From the NCBI GenBank assembly GCA_963576725.1, contig OY755241.1:57905071-57969070 (forward strand): a DNA stretch of 64,000 nt, read 5' to 3'. The notes beneath the pieces were generated by a model. It was not told the DNA's origin. It did no database searches and was given only the letters and a program-made list of their open reading frames with translations. Source of the stretch: Azorinus chamasolen. Lineage: Eukaryota > Mollusca > Bivalvia > Cardiida > Solecurtidae. A program made the translations under genes and the position numbers. Position 1 is the stretch's first letter. Each line of letters begins with the position of its first letter. Below are positions 1 to 10,069 of the stretch, piece by piece.

Positions 1-170
1 CATAAAAAACTGAAATCATCATTTCTCTACCAAACCCTATGTTGTGACCACTCTTTAGAATAGTCTCGAAGAACCGATTCTAAAGAGTGGTCATAACATG
101 TGGTTTGGTAGAGAAATAAAGAAGTTATTCATGAAAATGTTTTAATTTACGCATCTTATCTGGAGCTCTG
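1..170. mobile_element. MITE family A, cut by window edge
   Basis: Palindrome around CTCTTTAGAAT/ATTCTAAAGAGTGG with the family A right end ...GCATCTTATCTGGAGCTCTG at 170. The left end lies outside the window. Confidence 0.75.
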
Positions 171-500
171 AATTGTTATTAATATTTATAATGGCATTTG
201 TTCTTCCACGGATATAGGATAGGGAAATGTCCTGATAATTCAAGGACTCTATGATGGTTAAGCACACAAGACTAATAGTACATTGAATTCATAGACTGTT
301 TGTTCGCGTGTTGATCAATAATATTGTACTCGCCTGTTCCTAACAGAACTGGCCTCTTAGACACATATATCAGGTCAAACTGACTATATAATTAGAGACC
401 TTCCGACACATATTGCCTTAGCGATAGTGTTTGTGCAACCGGATTATTCTTTCCTCCTTCCCCATTATGGCAAACCAGATACAATGCATAGCTGAAAACA
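171..500. other. No gene or clear repeat seen
   Basis: AT-rich DNA with no credible coding frame, palindrome or tandem repeat that I can recognise. Confidence 0.4.
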
Positions 501-504
501 TAAC

Positions 505-915
505 GTTATACATTTGAATCTGCTTTAAGCGGCCAAAAGAAGAGGTCTTATTATTGGCGTGTAAGGCAGGTGGTAGCTTAACTCATTTTCTCCTAGTGAC
601 GCATTTTGGCGCCTCTGTAAAAGTCAAATTATGAAACCATTGTGATAAATAGAGCATTTGTTTTTATGGAGCAAATGCTCTATTTATCAGAATGGTTTCA
701 AAACTACATAATTCTAAAGTTTTCCTTTTCTCTAGTAAATGCTCATTTTCGGTAGATTTATTCAAACATGTTGGGGCTAAAATAGTCAAGGAGGGAATGA
801 GTTAATGGTAGCTTAATGCAGGTCAAAAGTAATGCAGAAAGCTTTCTGTATTACTTTTGCCCTGCATTAAGCAACCATCTGTTTTAAAATATTCACATGA
901 ACAATAAATGAATGT
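505..915. mobile_element. Family B MITE remnant interrupted by a family C MITE
   Basis: Left part near 505-580 (TTTAAGCGGCC, then GTAAGGCAGGTGGTAG) and the family B palindrome at 806-880 (CAGGTCAAAAGTAATGCAG, AAGCTTTCTGTATTAC). The family C element 578-805 sits between them. Confidence 0.65.
578..805. mobile_element. MITE family C (piggyBac-like, TTAA)
   Basis: Bounded by TTAA at 578-581 and 802-805. Palindromic core ATAAATAGAGCATTTG at about 635-705. Nested in a family B element. Confidence 0.75.
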
Positions 916-919
916 CTCC

Positions 920-1148
920 TTAACCTTTTACCTCATAGACTATCTTTAGATACAACCTCTTTGAATAAATCTACCGAAAAAGAGCATTAACTAGAGAAAA
1001 TGAAAATTTTAGAATTTTGTAGTTTGAAACCGTTGTGATAAATAGAGCAACTGCTGCTGTAGGAGCAAATGCTCTATTTATCACAATGGTTTCAAAAGGC
1101 GACTTTTACAGAGTCGTCAAAAGTCGTCAATATGAGGGAATGGGTTAA
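920..1148. mobile_element. MITE family C
   Basis: TTAA at 920-923 and 1145-1148; core palindrome GATAAATAGAG...CTCTATTTATC at about 1025-1095. Inner flanks ACCTCATAG / ATGAGGGAATGGG. Confidence 0.8.
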
Positions 1149-1369
1149 GACAGGTTCCATTGTATAAACCATATTGGCCTCTAATATGTATTGTAAGATA
1201 TCACAGCCTGGATAACATCTTTGCAATCTTCTAAGTTCGCAAAATTGATGAAGCTTTCAGGAAATTCTCCTTTTCGAGGAAAACTTAAAAGGATGCATCA
1301 AATGAGTGATAATTATCGCTCTGCGTACATATTACGTGTTACTGGAAATACCAAGAAATATTTTACCCT

Positions 1370-1448
1370 TATCTAAACGATCGCAGCATAACCGTCATAT
1401 GCAAACAGTGTGGATCTAGATGAGACGCATCTCATCAAGATCCAAGCC
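1370..1448. mobile_element. Family F palindrome remnant
   Basis: GCAAACAGTGTGGATC then GATGAGACGCATCTCATC and AGATCCAAGCC: a shortened family F-type hairpin. No clean TTAA ends seen. Confidence 0.55.
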
Positions 1449-1453
1449 ACTGA

Positions 1454-1602
1454 CAGAGGTCCAGAAAAAGAATAACTTCTTTATTTCTCCACCAAACCCT
1501 ATGTTGTGACCACTCTTTAGAATCGTCAGTGGTCACAACAAAGGCTTTGATGGAGAAATGACGATTTTAGAATTTAAGTACGCACAGTTATCTGTAGCTC
1601 TG
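1454..1602. mobile_element. MITE family A
   Basis: From CAGAGGTCCAGA to TATCTGTAGCTCTG; core CCACTCTTTAGAATCG with a shortened second arm. Confidence 0.8.
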
Positions 1603-1679
1603 AATTGTTCCAATGTATTTTATATTCGGTCAGTAGTTCCTAATAAGCAAGTAAGTAAATCCTGCATCTTATCTAGGTC

Positions 1680-1848
1680 CATGTTTATAAAGCTTTTTAG
1701 TTGAGTCTGAGTTCGTTCTCAATCTTTTGATTGGTCAGATTTGAGTTCTCAAGCTTTTGATTGGTCAGATTTGAGCCTATGGCTCAAATCTGACCAATCA
1801 AAAGCTTGAGAACGAACCCAGACTCAACTAAAAGTTTTATAAGCATGG
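1680..1848. mobile_element. Family I palindromic repeat
   Basis: Arms TTAGTTGAGTCTGAGTTCG / CGAACCCAGACTCAACTAA around TTGATTGGTCAGATTTGAGC and its complement. One arm has an extra copy of the TTTTGATTGGTCAGATTTGAG unit. Confidence 0.8.
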
Positions 1849-1867
1849 ATACAGAGTTAGAGTAGAT

Positions 1868-2028
1868 ATAAAGAATCTGTTGCGAGTTGTCTTTTAAGAT
1901 CACATGTTCCTAAACGAGCCTTAGAAAATGTTATTAAGCGAGCCTTTAGCTAGCTTATAACATTTTCTTGGTGAGTTTAGGAACATGTGATCTTAAAAGA
2001 CAACGAGCATCAGATTCTTTTTCTCACA
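1868..2028. repeat. Long palindrome, unclassified MITE
   Basis: Outer arms AAAGAATCTG / CAGATTCTTT and inner arms AGATCACATGTTCCTAAAC / GTTTAGGAACATGTGATCT enclosing AAAATGTTATTAAGC. Only one copy seen in the window. Confidence 0.7.
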
Positions 2029-2170
2029 TAACCAAACAGTGTAGATCTAGATCTACTTTTGCCCTTTTAAAGCTTTAATGGCATGTAAACATCGATGTTC
2101 CCCCAGTTTGACGTCATATATGACGTTATGACGTCATATATATTCTAAAGTGATCTTTTACGTGTTACTG

Positions 2171-2300
2171 ATTAATAGAATCAAGCATGGGTTTTGTTAA
2201 AGACGGGGGTTTCTATACCCGAGGTTGGTCTGTTCCAGTCGGAAACGAGCTTTAGCGAGTTTCCGATAGGAACAGACCAACCTCGGGTATAGATTCTCGC
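2171..2300. mobile_element. Palindromic MITE, family with AATCAAGCATGGG
   Basis: Begins ATTAATAGAATCAAGCATGG and has the palindrome CCCGAGGTTGGTCTGTTCC / GGAACAGACCAACCTCGGG. The right end is truncated near 2295. A full copy lies at 2746-2903. Confidence 0.75.
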
Positions 2301-2745
2301 TTCTCAGTCGTGCTAGATAAGCTGAGTTACTAAACATAGCCATACTAGAAACCCTTATCTGGAACACCCCGTGACTAGTGTATTCATACGCGCGATTGGG
2401 TAAAATCAATACAAGGGAAGGACTTCTTACAGAATTATACCAACATTTCTATACGCAACAACCTTATGATTAGCACGAATATGAAATTCTATTTATCATA
2501 TAAACACTCTAAAAGCCTATTTGATTAACCGAAGACGTTGTTTTGTGGTCACTCAGTCATTTATATTTACGCCAAAACGTAACGTTTGTAGTTGTCATAA
2601 CAAATGACGTCATTTTGGTGTCACGCCTAAAGTTATGCTGCGGTCTGTTGCTATTAGATATGGAAGTCGTATTACGCAATGTAAAGTAGTACTTCACAAA
2701 ATTCGTTAATATACTTGGTGTTAGGGCGTATTTCAGCGAGAAAAA
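2300..2745. other. No gene or clear repeat seen
   Basis: AT-rich spacer between two copies of the same MITE. It contains TGACGTCA-type short palindromes (also near 2110-2145) but nothing I can assign. Confidence 0.4.
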
Positions 2746-2903
2746 TAATCAAGCATGGGATTTGTTAAAGCCGGGGGGTTCTATACCCTCGGTTGGTCTG
2801 TTCCTATCGGAAACTCGCTAAAGCTCGTTTCCGACTGGAACAGACCAACCTCGGGTATAGAAACCCCCGGCTTTAACAAAACCCATGCTTGATTCTATTA
2901 ATC
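2746..2903. mobile_element. Palindromic MITE, second copy of AATCAAGCATGGG family
   Basis: Complete palindrome: both ends carry AATCAAGCATGGG / CCCATGCTTGATT, with GGTTGGTCTGTTCC arms inside. Related to 2171-2300. Confidence 0.8.
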
Positions 2904-3084
2904 TTAACCCGTTGTTCTAACCCGGAGATAAGGAAAGTTATGTGAGAAATTAGTTTTCGGTCGACAGGATTACAGTTAAAATGACAGATACATTAATCTT
3001 TACAAAACTGACTTTCCAAATGGACTATTCCAAAAATGAAACATGTCAACCTTATGGTAAACATTTAGGGAAGTTTTTTACGAA

Positions 3085-3205
3085 AAGGGTAACGTGACAA
3101 ACAGTGCAGTCCCTGATTAGAAGGATCCTCTAGGAGCCCTCTCATCCGGGTCTACACTGTTTACAAAGGACATTAGTGACTCTAGTCCCGTACTGTAAGG
3201 GTTAA
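3085..3205. mobile_element. TTAA-type MITE remnant with family D-like core
   Basis: Core ACAAACAGTGCAGTCCCTGAT ... GGGTCTACACTGTTTAC, centre CCTCTAGGAGC. The right end is CCCGTACTGTAAGGGTTAA (TTAA 3202-3205). The left end is decayed. Confidence 0.6.
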
Positions 3206-3464
3206 CTATAAACCAGAGGGTCAGTCTGACCCTACAACGCTCACATGAATCAATCAATGTGAGATTAAAACATGTATAAATGAACAGTTGTGCCTGTGTT
3301 TGTATGAGTTATATTCAGCAAAATTTACCTCCATATAGTAGAACCTTTCTTAAGTGACCATCAAACGTGGTATATTTATGGGTCTGTAGGACAGATGGTA
3401 GTTTAACGCAGGTCAAAAGTAACACAGAAAGCTCGTACATGTATACTCCTACAGTAACATAGAG

Positions 3465-3570
3465 TTAAATTCTGAAGGGTGGTGATCTCCCGAAAGCAAA
3501 AATTGCAACACAAAAAGAGAAAATTGCAGACTCGGTTTTATTGAGTCTATTCATTAAGTTTATCATACAG
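3465..3570. repeat. Unclassified dispersed repeat (CGAAAGCAAAAATTGCA)
   Basis: Shares AATTCTGAAGGGTGGTGATC and GAGAAAATTGCAGACTCGG with 22555-22705, 54598-54745 and 59405-59555. Non-palindromic. Each copy lies near a family F MITE. Confidence 0.75.
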
Positions 3571-3599
3571 CAGTCCAAATAAGATGCGTTACTTAAAGG

Positions 3600-3930
3600 A
3601 TTTTCGAGAATAACTTCTTCATCTCTCCACCAAACCCTATGTTCGAGAAGATTCTTAACCTTTTGCCTGCTTAGCAAATTATTTTTACATTTACAGAATG
3701 TTTCACCTACTACATTTTCAAATTTCAAGCAGTAATCAATTTGTCTACCAAAATGCAATCAGGGTGTCAAACCGCTTGGAACCTGATGAGACGCCGACTT
3801 ACTCGGCGTCTCATCAGGATCCAAACGGTTTGCATATGTATTCAGTCCTCTGCAAATAGCAGGCTAAAGGTTAAGAGTGGTCATATCTTAGGGTTTGGTG
3901 GAGGAATGACGATTTTAGAATTTATCCGTT
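3600..3930. mobile_element. MITE family A interrupted by a family F MITE
   Basis: Family A sequence (CTCCACCAAACCCTATG at about 3636, and GAGTGGTCATATCTTAGGG from 3875) is split by the TTAA-bounded element 3655-3874. Confidence 0.8.
3655..3874. mobile_element. MITE family F nested in family A
   Basis: TTAA at 3655-3658 and 3871-3874, ends TTAACCTTTTGCCTGC / GCAGGCTAAAGGTTAA. Core GATGAGACGCCGA...TCGGCGTCTCATC at about 3785-3822. A clean nested insertion. Confidence 0.88.
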
Positions 3931-4184
3931 GCTATGGTAAATATATACATACCGCTCATTTGCATTTATGTTTACATACACTGTAACTCTATCAAACATC
4001 ATACCCTTACATGTGTCATCTTATCAGATTCCCTGTACATAAAAAAATACAACTTCTGCATATTGATAGTTTGTTAATCAATAACACCGCACTCAGTGGT
4101 AAGCAGAACTCACACTTTAGATAAATACAGAAGAACATGCCTTAAGTGGTCATTAATTTATTAAACATACGAATCTTTTAAAAA

Positions 4185-4290
4185 AAAAACAGGTGGTTAC
4201 TTAATGCAGGTCAAAAGTAATGCAGAAAGCTCCTATAGGAGCTTTCTGCATTACTTTTGACCTGCATTAAGCTACCACATGCCTTACAGT
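4185..4290. mobile_element. MITE family B core
   Basis: Near-perfect palindrome: CTTAATGCAGGTCAAAAGTA ... AGCTCCTATAGGAGCT ... complement. Centre CTCCTATAGGAG. Confidence 0.85.
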
Positions 4291-4488
4291 TCCATAATTA
4301 GACCTCTTTTTGATGGCCGTTTAAGACATATTCTACTGTATATAAAGACGATTCATCTATATAATTTGTTTCATCAAGAGCCGCGAATACCAACTAAGGG
4401 TCTGGGTTATCGGTTCATAATAGGTTGGCGCCAAGGACGAACGAGTGGAAAATGAATGATGAGTTCATGAATTATTATCTCATAACCC

Positions 4489-4713
4489 ATTCCCTCCTGG
4501 GCTATTTTTAGATATAATCGCTTTGAATAAATCTATCGAAAAGCAGCATTAACTAGAGAAAAGGTAAACATTTAGAATTTTGTAGTTTGAAACCATTGAG
4601 ATAAATAGAGCATTTGCTCCTATAGGAGCAAATGCTCTATTCATCACAATGGTTTCAACAGGCGAATTTTGCAGTGGCGTCAAAAGGCGTCAATATGGGA
4701 GGGAATGGGTTAA
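4489..4713. mobile_element. MITE family C
   Basis: Left end ATAACCCATTCCCTCC (TTAA mutated to ATAA), right end GGAGGGAATGGGTTAA (TTAA 4710-4713). Core AGCATTTGCTCCTATAGGAG. Confidence 0.8.
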
Positions 4714-5180
4714 CTTATCTCCTATATATACATCATCGTAGTGGTAGGTTCAAGTCGTTATAGTACATGTAGATGGTATTCCACTGCCCGTAGGTATAGA
4801 AATCATTCGCATTTTCTCTCCGGAACCAAAACCAGTCTAAACATTTAAAATAAATTTAGTTCGAGAAGATTCTTCTTTAATAACATTTATGATTATATAA
4901 CTTATTAAAACAACATAATACATACACGACCATTGTTACTATTTCAGATTCGGATGTTGAACCAAAAAGGGCGCTAGGTGGATATATACATGTACAGATC
5001 GAGGCTCACAGTAAATATAAGTTTTGCATTACAAAGCATCATCCTTGTGTTTTTTCTGTCATTTGTAGCGGCGATCATGTTTTCATCAATATCCTTAAAC
5101 GATTATTGATACATAGCTTGTGAGACTGGATTAAGTGTTCTTTTGTGTGTTTATTTCCTACCATGTCGCAGTTGAGGGGC
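4714..5180. other. No gene or clear repeat seen
   Basis: AT-rich sequence without recognisable coding potential or repeat structure. Confidence 0.4.
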
Positions 5181-5423
5181 TTAACTCTTTACTCCATGAA
5201 TATTCATGTAAGAAATAATGGCATCATGATTACTAATGAGATTTGTATAACCGCATGAATACAGATAATTTTGGCCATGTCAGAAACTGTAGAATCAAAT
5301 ATATATAATCTCGTAAGCAAACAGAGCAGGCCCTGATCAGACGGCTCCTATAGGAGCCGTCTGATCGGGGTCTACTCTGTTTGCAAATGCGTAGAAAAGC
5401 GTATTTCTGTAGTAAAGGGTTAA
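5181..5423. mobile_element. MITE family D
   Basis: TTAA at 5181-5184 and 5420-5423. Core GCAAACAGAGCAGGCCC / GGGTCTACTCTGTTTGC around GGCTCCTATAGGAGCC. Confidence 0.85.
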
Positions 5424-5479
5424 TTGTTATTATAGATGAAGTTGTCATCTGGACTGTATATACGGATTTATCAAAATAT

Positions 5480-5745
5480 CAAATTCTTGCTGGCTCGCGG
5501 TAAGTCGATGGTTCTACCACGATGTTCTTCTGTACACGAAACTTGCAAACAAAGTAGACCCAAATCAGACGGCTTGATCAGCGTCTGCTCTGTTTGCACA
5601 CTGTAATTTGTTCCTTGCATTGAAGAACCTCTGGATCTTCCTCCACCTATCATTAGCTGGACGTCGCGATAATTTTTTATGATTGAAATGCCGTTATTAA
5701 AGCGACGTAAAAACCGATAAAAACCAAACCAAATCAAATTCTTGT
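5480..5745 (+). mobile_element. tRNA-derived SINE, body and tail, with an inserted palindrome
   Basis: Matches 13440-13672 over its body: GCTGGCTCGCGGTA, TTCTGTACACGAAAC, AATTTGTTCCTTGC, ATTAGCTGGACGTC, ATGACTGAAATACCGTT-like and the AAACCAAACC tail. A 55 bp hairpin at 5544-5598 interrupts it. The tRNA-like head is missing. Confidence 0.75.
5544..5598. mobile_element. Family D palindromic core inserted in a SINE, without TTAA ends
   Basis: TGCAAACAAAGTAGACCC ... GTCTGCTCTGTTTGCA. The uninterrupted SINE at 13500-13545 shows this block is an insertion. It lacks the TTAACCC ends present in all other family D copies. Confidence 0.7.
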
Positions 5746-6050
5746 ATTTCTCAGCCAGACTTTCCGATGCGATTCTAAAGAGTTGTCGCGAGATAGGATT
5801 TGGCGGAGAAAATTCAAAATATTTCAATTAGATTTTCTAATTGTGTTTCGTATCTGTAGTCCTGGTTTTATAAATAAAACATATCTCATTTGCATAAAAT
5901 AATCGAGTGGCGGACAGGGATGTAAACGTAAAAAGGGAGGGTGATTTTGTATTGTAACGAGTTGAATGGACTCTTTATGAATAATCGGTACTCTCATCAT
6001 ATGTACTGTAAATGAGAGACCGAATTAATTACACACTTTTCAAATCGTTA
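5746..6050. other. No gene or clear repeat seen
   Basis: AT-rich DNA following the SINE; fragments of the TTTTCTCCACCAAA family A theme (GATTTGGCGGAGAAAAT near 5800), otherwise nothing recognised. Confidence 0.4.
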
Positions 6051-6052
6051 TA

Positions 6053-6258
6053 CAGTAAAACCCTTTTAAACCGGACGTTGAAATATGTATGTATAAGTGC
6101 ATGTTATTCAGGCGAGTAGCAGCTTAATGCAGGTTGGAAGTCATGCAGAAAGCTCCCAAAGGAGCTTTCTGCATGACTTTCACCCTGCATTAAACCACGA
6201 CCTACCTAAATACCTTAATTGTCCACCATTAAAATTCCGGTTTAGTGAGGTTTTACTG
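6053..6258. mobile_element. MITE family B, complete (pogo-like, TA target)
   Basis: CAGTAAAACCCTTTTAAACC to TGAGGTTTTACTG with TA on both sides (6051-6052, 6259-6260). Internal palindrome GCAGAAAGCTCC / GGAGCTTTCTGC at 6120-6195. Confidence 0.88.
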
Positions 6259-6259
6259 T

Positions 6260-6726
6260 ATACAGAATTGTATCCCTAGTTGTTAACCCTATATGACATT
6301 GTAACACGTGTATCTCATAAGCATCATTAGTGGCAAACTAAGGCGAGGCTTCTCCAGTTTCCCAAAAAAGTAACAAAAAATGCAAATGCACAGTCAAACG
6401 ACCGGTTAATTGACATTATGTCTAGACTTACAGAGTTGAAATGAACTATGTGCTTCATCAAACGCACAGTAGCCAGACAAATTGCATCTTGTCATTCACG
6501 GAACCTCTTTGAACCATAGGCATTGAAAGACAATTGACAGTCATTTTTTGTGTCCTACTTAAAGGTCACTGAATGACCTGAAGCAGTAATAAGCTTATTC
6601 ATTAAGGTGTTGAATGAAATAGTAAGCGGATACTGGATATACATTTGGTTTCCTGATTGGTGCTGCCTGTCTGGTACAAACGATTGTCTGTCACTATTTT
6701 ATGTGTGTGCGTTCGTGCGTGTGGGT
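6260..6726. other. No gene or clear repeat seen
   Basis: AT-rich spacer; no credible coding frame, palindrome or tandem array seen. Confidence 0.4.
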
Positions 6727-6729
6727 ATA

Positions 6730-6932
6730 CAGTAAAACCTCTCTATAACGGCCTCTAAATTGTGTTAATTAGTTGCTTTTAGGGCAGGTGATTGCTTAAA
6801 GCAAGGTTAAAGTAAAATAAAACGCTCATATAGGCGCGTTCTGTTTTATTTTCACTTTGCTTTAAGCAGCCACCTGCCTTTATTACAAAACACTTGATGT
6901 AATTTAGTGGCCGTTATAGAGAGGTTTTACTG
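6730..6932. mobile_element. MITE family B variant, complete
   Basis: CAGTAAAACCTCTCTATAAC ... GTTATAGAGAGGTTTTACTG, TA at 6728-6729 and 6933-6934. The core differs from other copies: GCTTAAAGCAAGGTTAAAG and AACGCTCATATAGGCGCGTT. Confidence 0.88.
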
Positions 6933-6977
6933 TATATGAAGATTTGCTGTGCACGCAGCATTTTGATATTGTATATA

Positions 6978-7263
6978 CAGTTAAACCCTACACGTTACTT
7001 CGAGATGACTGTAGCTCGATTCATCCAATATCTTATCTGGACAATTTCGCAGCTTAATGCAGGTGTAATGAAATGCTGAAAGCTTCTGGAGGAGCTTTAA
7101 GCATTACTTTAAACCTGCATTAAACTGTCACATGTGTTTCCAGATACGCGTAGTGATACTATTTAGAACAATTCCGTATTGTAAATGTTGGAAGGGTCCG
7201 AACGTTTACTCGGGTTATCCAGAAGTTCAAGTTATCCGAGCTGGAACTATCGGTGTTCAACTG
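6978..7263. mobile_element. Pogo-like MITE with family B core
   Basis: Starts TA-CAGTTAAACCC and ends GTTCAACTG-TA. Core CTTAATGCAGGTGTAATG with centre CTTCTGGAGGAG. Flanks have GAGTTATCC-type repeats shared with 49852-50127 and 62228-62531. Confidence 0.75.
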
Positions 7264-7545
7264 TAATTATGTAACTAGGTTATATAGAACGAATGACCGT
7301 CGTGGTAGATAATTATAACGATATATTATTTTAATAGGAAAATGTCAAAACAAATACTAACAAAGAATATTAAAAGCTCGCTTGTCAGCTGGGGAAAACC
7401 CCAATAATGTTTCTAACTTTAATTCATAATCTGTCAATCAATGCCGTGGGTTTAGCATGAATTTTGGCACCGAACAAATCACACTGTACCTACAATGGAT
7501 GCGATTCATGGTGATCTTTGCCGTCTAAATATGCAATCTTGTTTC
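7264..7545. other. No gene or clear repeat seen
   Basis: AT-rich spacer with no recognisable coding or repeat structure. Confidence 0.35.
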
Positions 7546-7928
7546 TACAATAGAACCTGTCTTAACCCGTTACCTCATATGCTATTTTAGATCCATCCAC
7601 TTTGAATAAATCTACCGAAAATTGAATTTTGTTGTTTGAAGCCATTGTGATAAATAGAGCATTTGTTCCTTTATCAAAATGGTTTCAATAGGTGATTTTA
7701 CAGAGGTGTAGAAAGGCGTATTTATGGAGGAAAAGGTTAAGAGGCCCTTCATTTATTGAACAGAAATGTCTTTAAAGCATGTGAATGCTTAATGCAGGTC
7801 AAAGGTAATACAGAAAGCTCCTACAGGAGCTTTCTGTATTACCTTTGACCTGGATTAAGCTATCAACTGTCTTATATACCCATAATTATACTTCTTTTTG
7901 TTCGCCGATTAAGACATGCTCGACTGTA
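7546..7928. mobile_element. Family B MITE interrupted by a family C MITE
   Basis: Outer TIRs: ACAATAGAACCTGTCTTAAG (around the insertion) and CGATTAAGACATGCTCGACTG. Family B palindrome at 7785-7868 with centre CTCCTACAGGAG. Confidence 0.8.
7562..7740. mobile_element. MITE family C nested in family B
   Basis: TTAA at 7562-7565 and 7737-7740. Left half of the core kept, right half shortened (7650-7685). It landed in the CTTAAG of the outer element's terminal repeat. Confidence 0.85.
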
Positions 7929-8046
7929 TGTGAACATTTTCGAGTCACAAAGTCCCGGTTACTCACCCACTTACTCACACGCTGACATATTAATATATGT
8001 GTTATCGATCCAAATGCTTTGCCAGCTGTGAAAGCAAAGAGACCCA

Positions 8047-8284
8047 TTGACCCTTTAATTAATGAATATTCATAAATAACACATCATAAATATTCCTGGC
8101 TTAATTATTGAATGGCCACAGGAATATTAGGTCAAAACAGAAACTATAGAATCAGATATACATGTATATTATTTCATAAGCTAACTGAGCAGACTCTTGC
8201 CAGACGGCTCTCATGGAAACCATCTGATCTCGGTCTATTCTGTTTGCAAATGAGGCAAATAGTATTTCTGGAGTAACGAGTTAA
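8047..8284. mobile_element. MITE family D
   Basis: Left end decayed (TTGACCCTTTAATT), right end GAGTTAA (8281-8284). Core GCTAACTGAGCAGACTC / GGTCTATTCTGTTTGC. Confidence 0.7.
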
Positions 8285-8441
8285 TTAATCCGGTGAATGT
8301 TACGAATGCGTGTAAACAATGTAAACGATGGAAACCCAGATTCGAACGTACCTCTCGGATCAACGTCTGCAGGGCTCAAATTCCCCTCGCCAAATTAAAC
8401 CCTTTCTCAATTGTTTACGCGTACATTCACCATTCAAATGA

Positions 8442-8670
8442 TTAACCCAGTCCGTCATAGGCAATTTTTAGATCCAACCTTTTTGAATGAATCTACCGAA
8501 AAGGAGCATTTACTGAAGAAAAAGAAAATGTTATAATTGTTTAGTACAGAAACCATTGTGATAAATAAAGCTTTTGCTCCATAGGAGCAAATGCTCTATT
8601 TATAACAATGGTTTCAAGAAGGGACTATTACAGAGGCGTGGAAATGTGTATTTATGGAGGAAAGGGTTAA
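8442..8670. mobile_element. MITE family C
   Basis: TTAA at 8442-8445 and 8667-8670. Core ATAAATAAAGCTTTTGCTCC and its complement. The right TTAA also starts the next element. Confidence 0.82.
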
Positions 8671-8765
8671 CCCTTTCAGTACGGGAAACGAGTCGCTGAT
8701 GTTATTTGCAAACAGAGATGAACCCTTTCAACAGGGTCTGCACTGTTTGTTATGCTATAAGCTTC
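8667..8765. mobile_element. TTAA-type MITE fragment sharing its TTAA with the previous element
   Basis: TTAACCCTTTCAGTACGGG followed by TTTGCAAACAGAGATGAACC / GGGTCTGCACTGTTTG. The end sequence matches the right end at 3186-3205. The far end is not visible. Confidence 0.55.
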
Positions 8766-8874
8766 GTTTAAAAGGTCCCTGAATATTCGCTGTAAGCTTG
8801 ATCTGTTCGAAGTTCGAATAGTCTAGAGTAAAATGGCGATTATTTGAAATTTTGTTACAGAAGAATATCGGCCC

Positions 8875-8985
8875 TTTTAGGCAATTGGCTGCTTAATGCA
8901 GAGTGGACGTCACACAGAAAGCTCCTAAAGGAGCTTTCTGTGTGACTTTCACCCTACATTAAGCTGCCACCTGTCTTAAAGATCC
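8875..8985. mobile_element. MITE family B core
   Basis: GCTTAATGCAGAGTGGACG, ACAGAAAGCTCC / GGAGCTTTCTGTGTGAC, TACATTAAGCTGCCACCTG. Confidence 0.8.
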
Positions 8986-9079
8986 CTGATGATACGTACT
9001 TGAGTGTTCCATTAATCGCGATTTGACTGTTTTTGTAAAAATAGGAATTGGAAGGGTTATTTTTAAAGGAAGTCTGCAA

Positions 9080-9165
9080 GGCAGGTGGTAGCTTAATGCA
9101 AGTTAAAAGCAATGCAAGACGCTTTTATAGGAACTTTCTGCATTAAGCAATAACATGTTTCATAA
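9080..9165. mobile_element. MITE family B core, shortened
   Basis: GCAGGTGGTAGCTTAATGC on the left; the right arm has lost the middle (TTTCTGCATTAAGCAATAAC). Confidence 0.7.
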
Positions 9166-9232
9166 TACTGCTATGTTCAATAAATGAATGGCCGCGGAAG
9201 GGACATTTTCTATTGTCAGCCTTGTTCCATAT

Positions 9233-9345
9233 CCAGTCTGAGTCAGATCATTCTCAAGTATCTGATTGATCAGATTCTGAGCAAGCTCAGAATCTAACCA
9301 ATCAGATGCTTGAGAATAATCCCAGACTCAAGCAAAAACGTTTTA
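9233..9345. mobile_element. Family I palindromic repeat
   Basis: CAGTCTGAGTCAGATCATTC ... GAATAATCCCAGACTCAAGC around GATTGATCAGATTCTGAGC. Related to 1680-1848 and 57250-57358. Confidence 0.8.
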
Positions 9346-9840
9346 TTGCCTCGGGCTTGAATTTTGTGGTGCATTTATCAGTGAGAAAATCACATTAAAG
9401 TGATGACTTCAGAGAGGCTGTCATCTACACTCTAAGTGATTGTTATTTAAGTTGATGGTTTACAAACCATCATTTATATTGCACAGCATCCAATTTACTA
9501 GTTTATATTGTAAAGCAGACCCATCTCTCTCTTGGTGTAATTATAGTGCACGCAGACAGAGTCTATTCATTAAGGAGTACATTCAAATAATAATGCTTTT
9601 ATATCGACGACAATAGTTTAAATATGACACATACGTGACAGCATTAAAGTGTGCTTCTCCTTGTTATATTAATGTGATTTCCCGACATACCCTGCAATGC
9701 TTATATGGTTAACTTATCATAAGCGATGTTAAAATGTGTGCCATGGTATATCTGGTTTCGTTCTGAATGTTTTGCATCCGTAGTTGTCATTTAACCCAGA
9801 GCATGACGAAGAGATTAGGATAGAAGGCAATGTCATATGC
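9346..9840. other. No gene or clear repeat seen
   Basis: AT-rich spacer. Nothing recognised. Confidence 0.4.
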
Positions 9841-10069
9841 TTAACCCATTCGCTCCCACGATCCCATATATGGGACGTAGGCAAACAGTGTAGACTCTGA
9901 TCAGACGCCGCATCATGCGGCGTCTGATCAAAATCTACACTGTTTGCTTATAGGATTTTCTATATAAAACAAAACGAAATTGAAAGTTTAGGCCAGGCAC
10001 CCCTTAGATAAAAAATGGACTGATCCAATATATAAACATGGTAGAATCCACTGGGCGCAAATGGGTTAA
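9841..10069. mobile_element. MITE family H
   Basis: TTAACCCATTCGCTCCCA at 9841 and GGGCGCAAATGGGTTAA to 10069. Core GCAAACAGTGTAGACTCTG, GATCAGACGCCGC-ATCAT-GCGGCGTCTGATC. Confidence 0.9.

Noticed and set aside
5181..5423. Intrinsic terminators or riboswitches suggested by strong hairpins
   Set aside because: The same palindromes recur dozens of times with TTAA or TA ends, so they are transposon cores, and the genome is eukaryotic.
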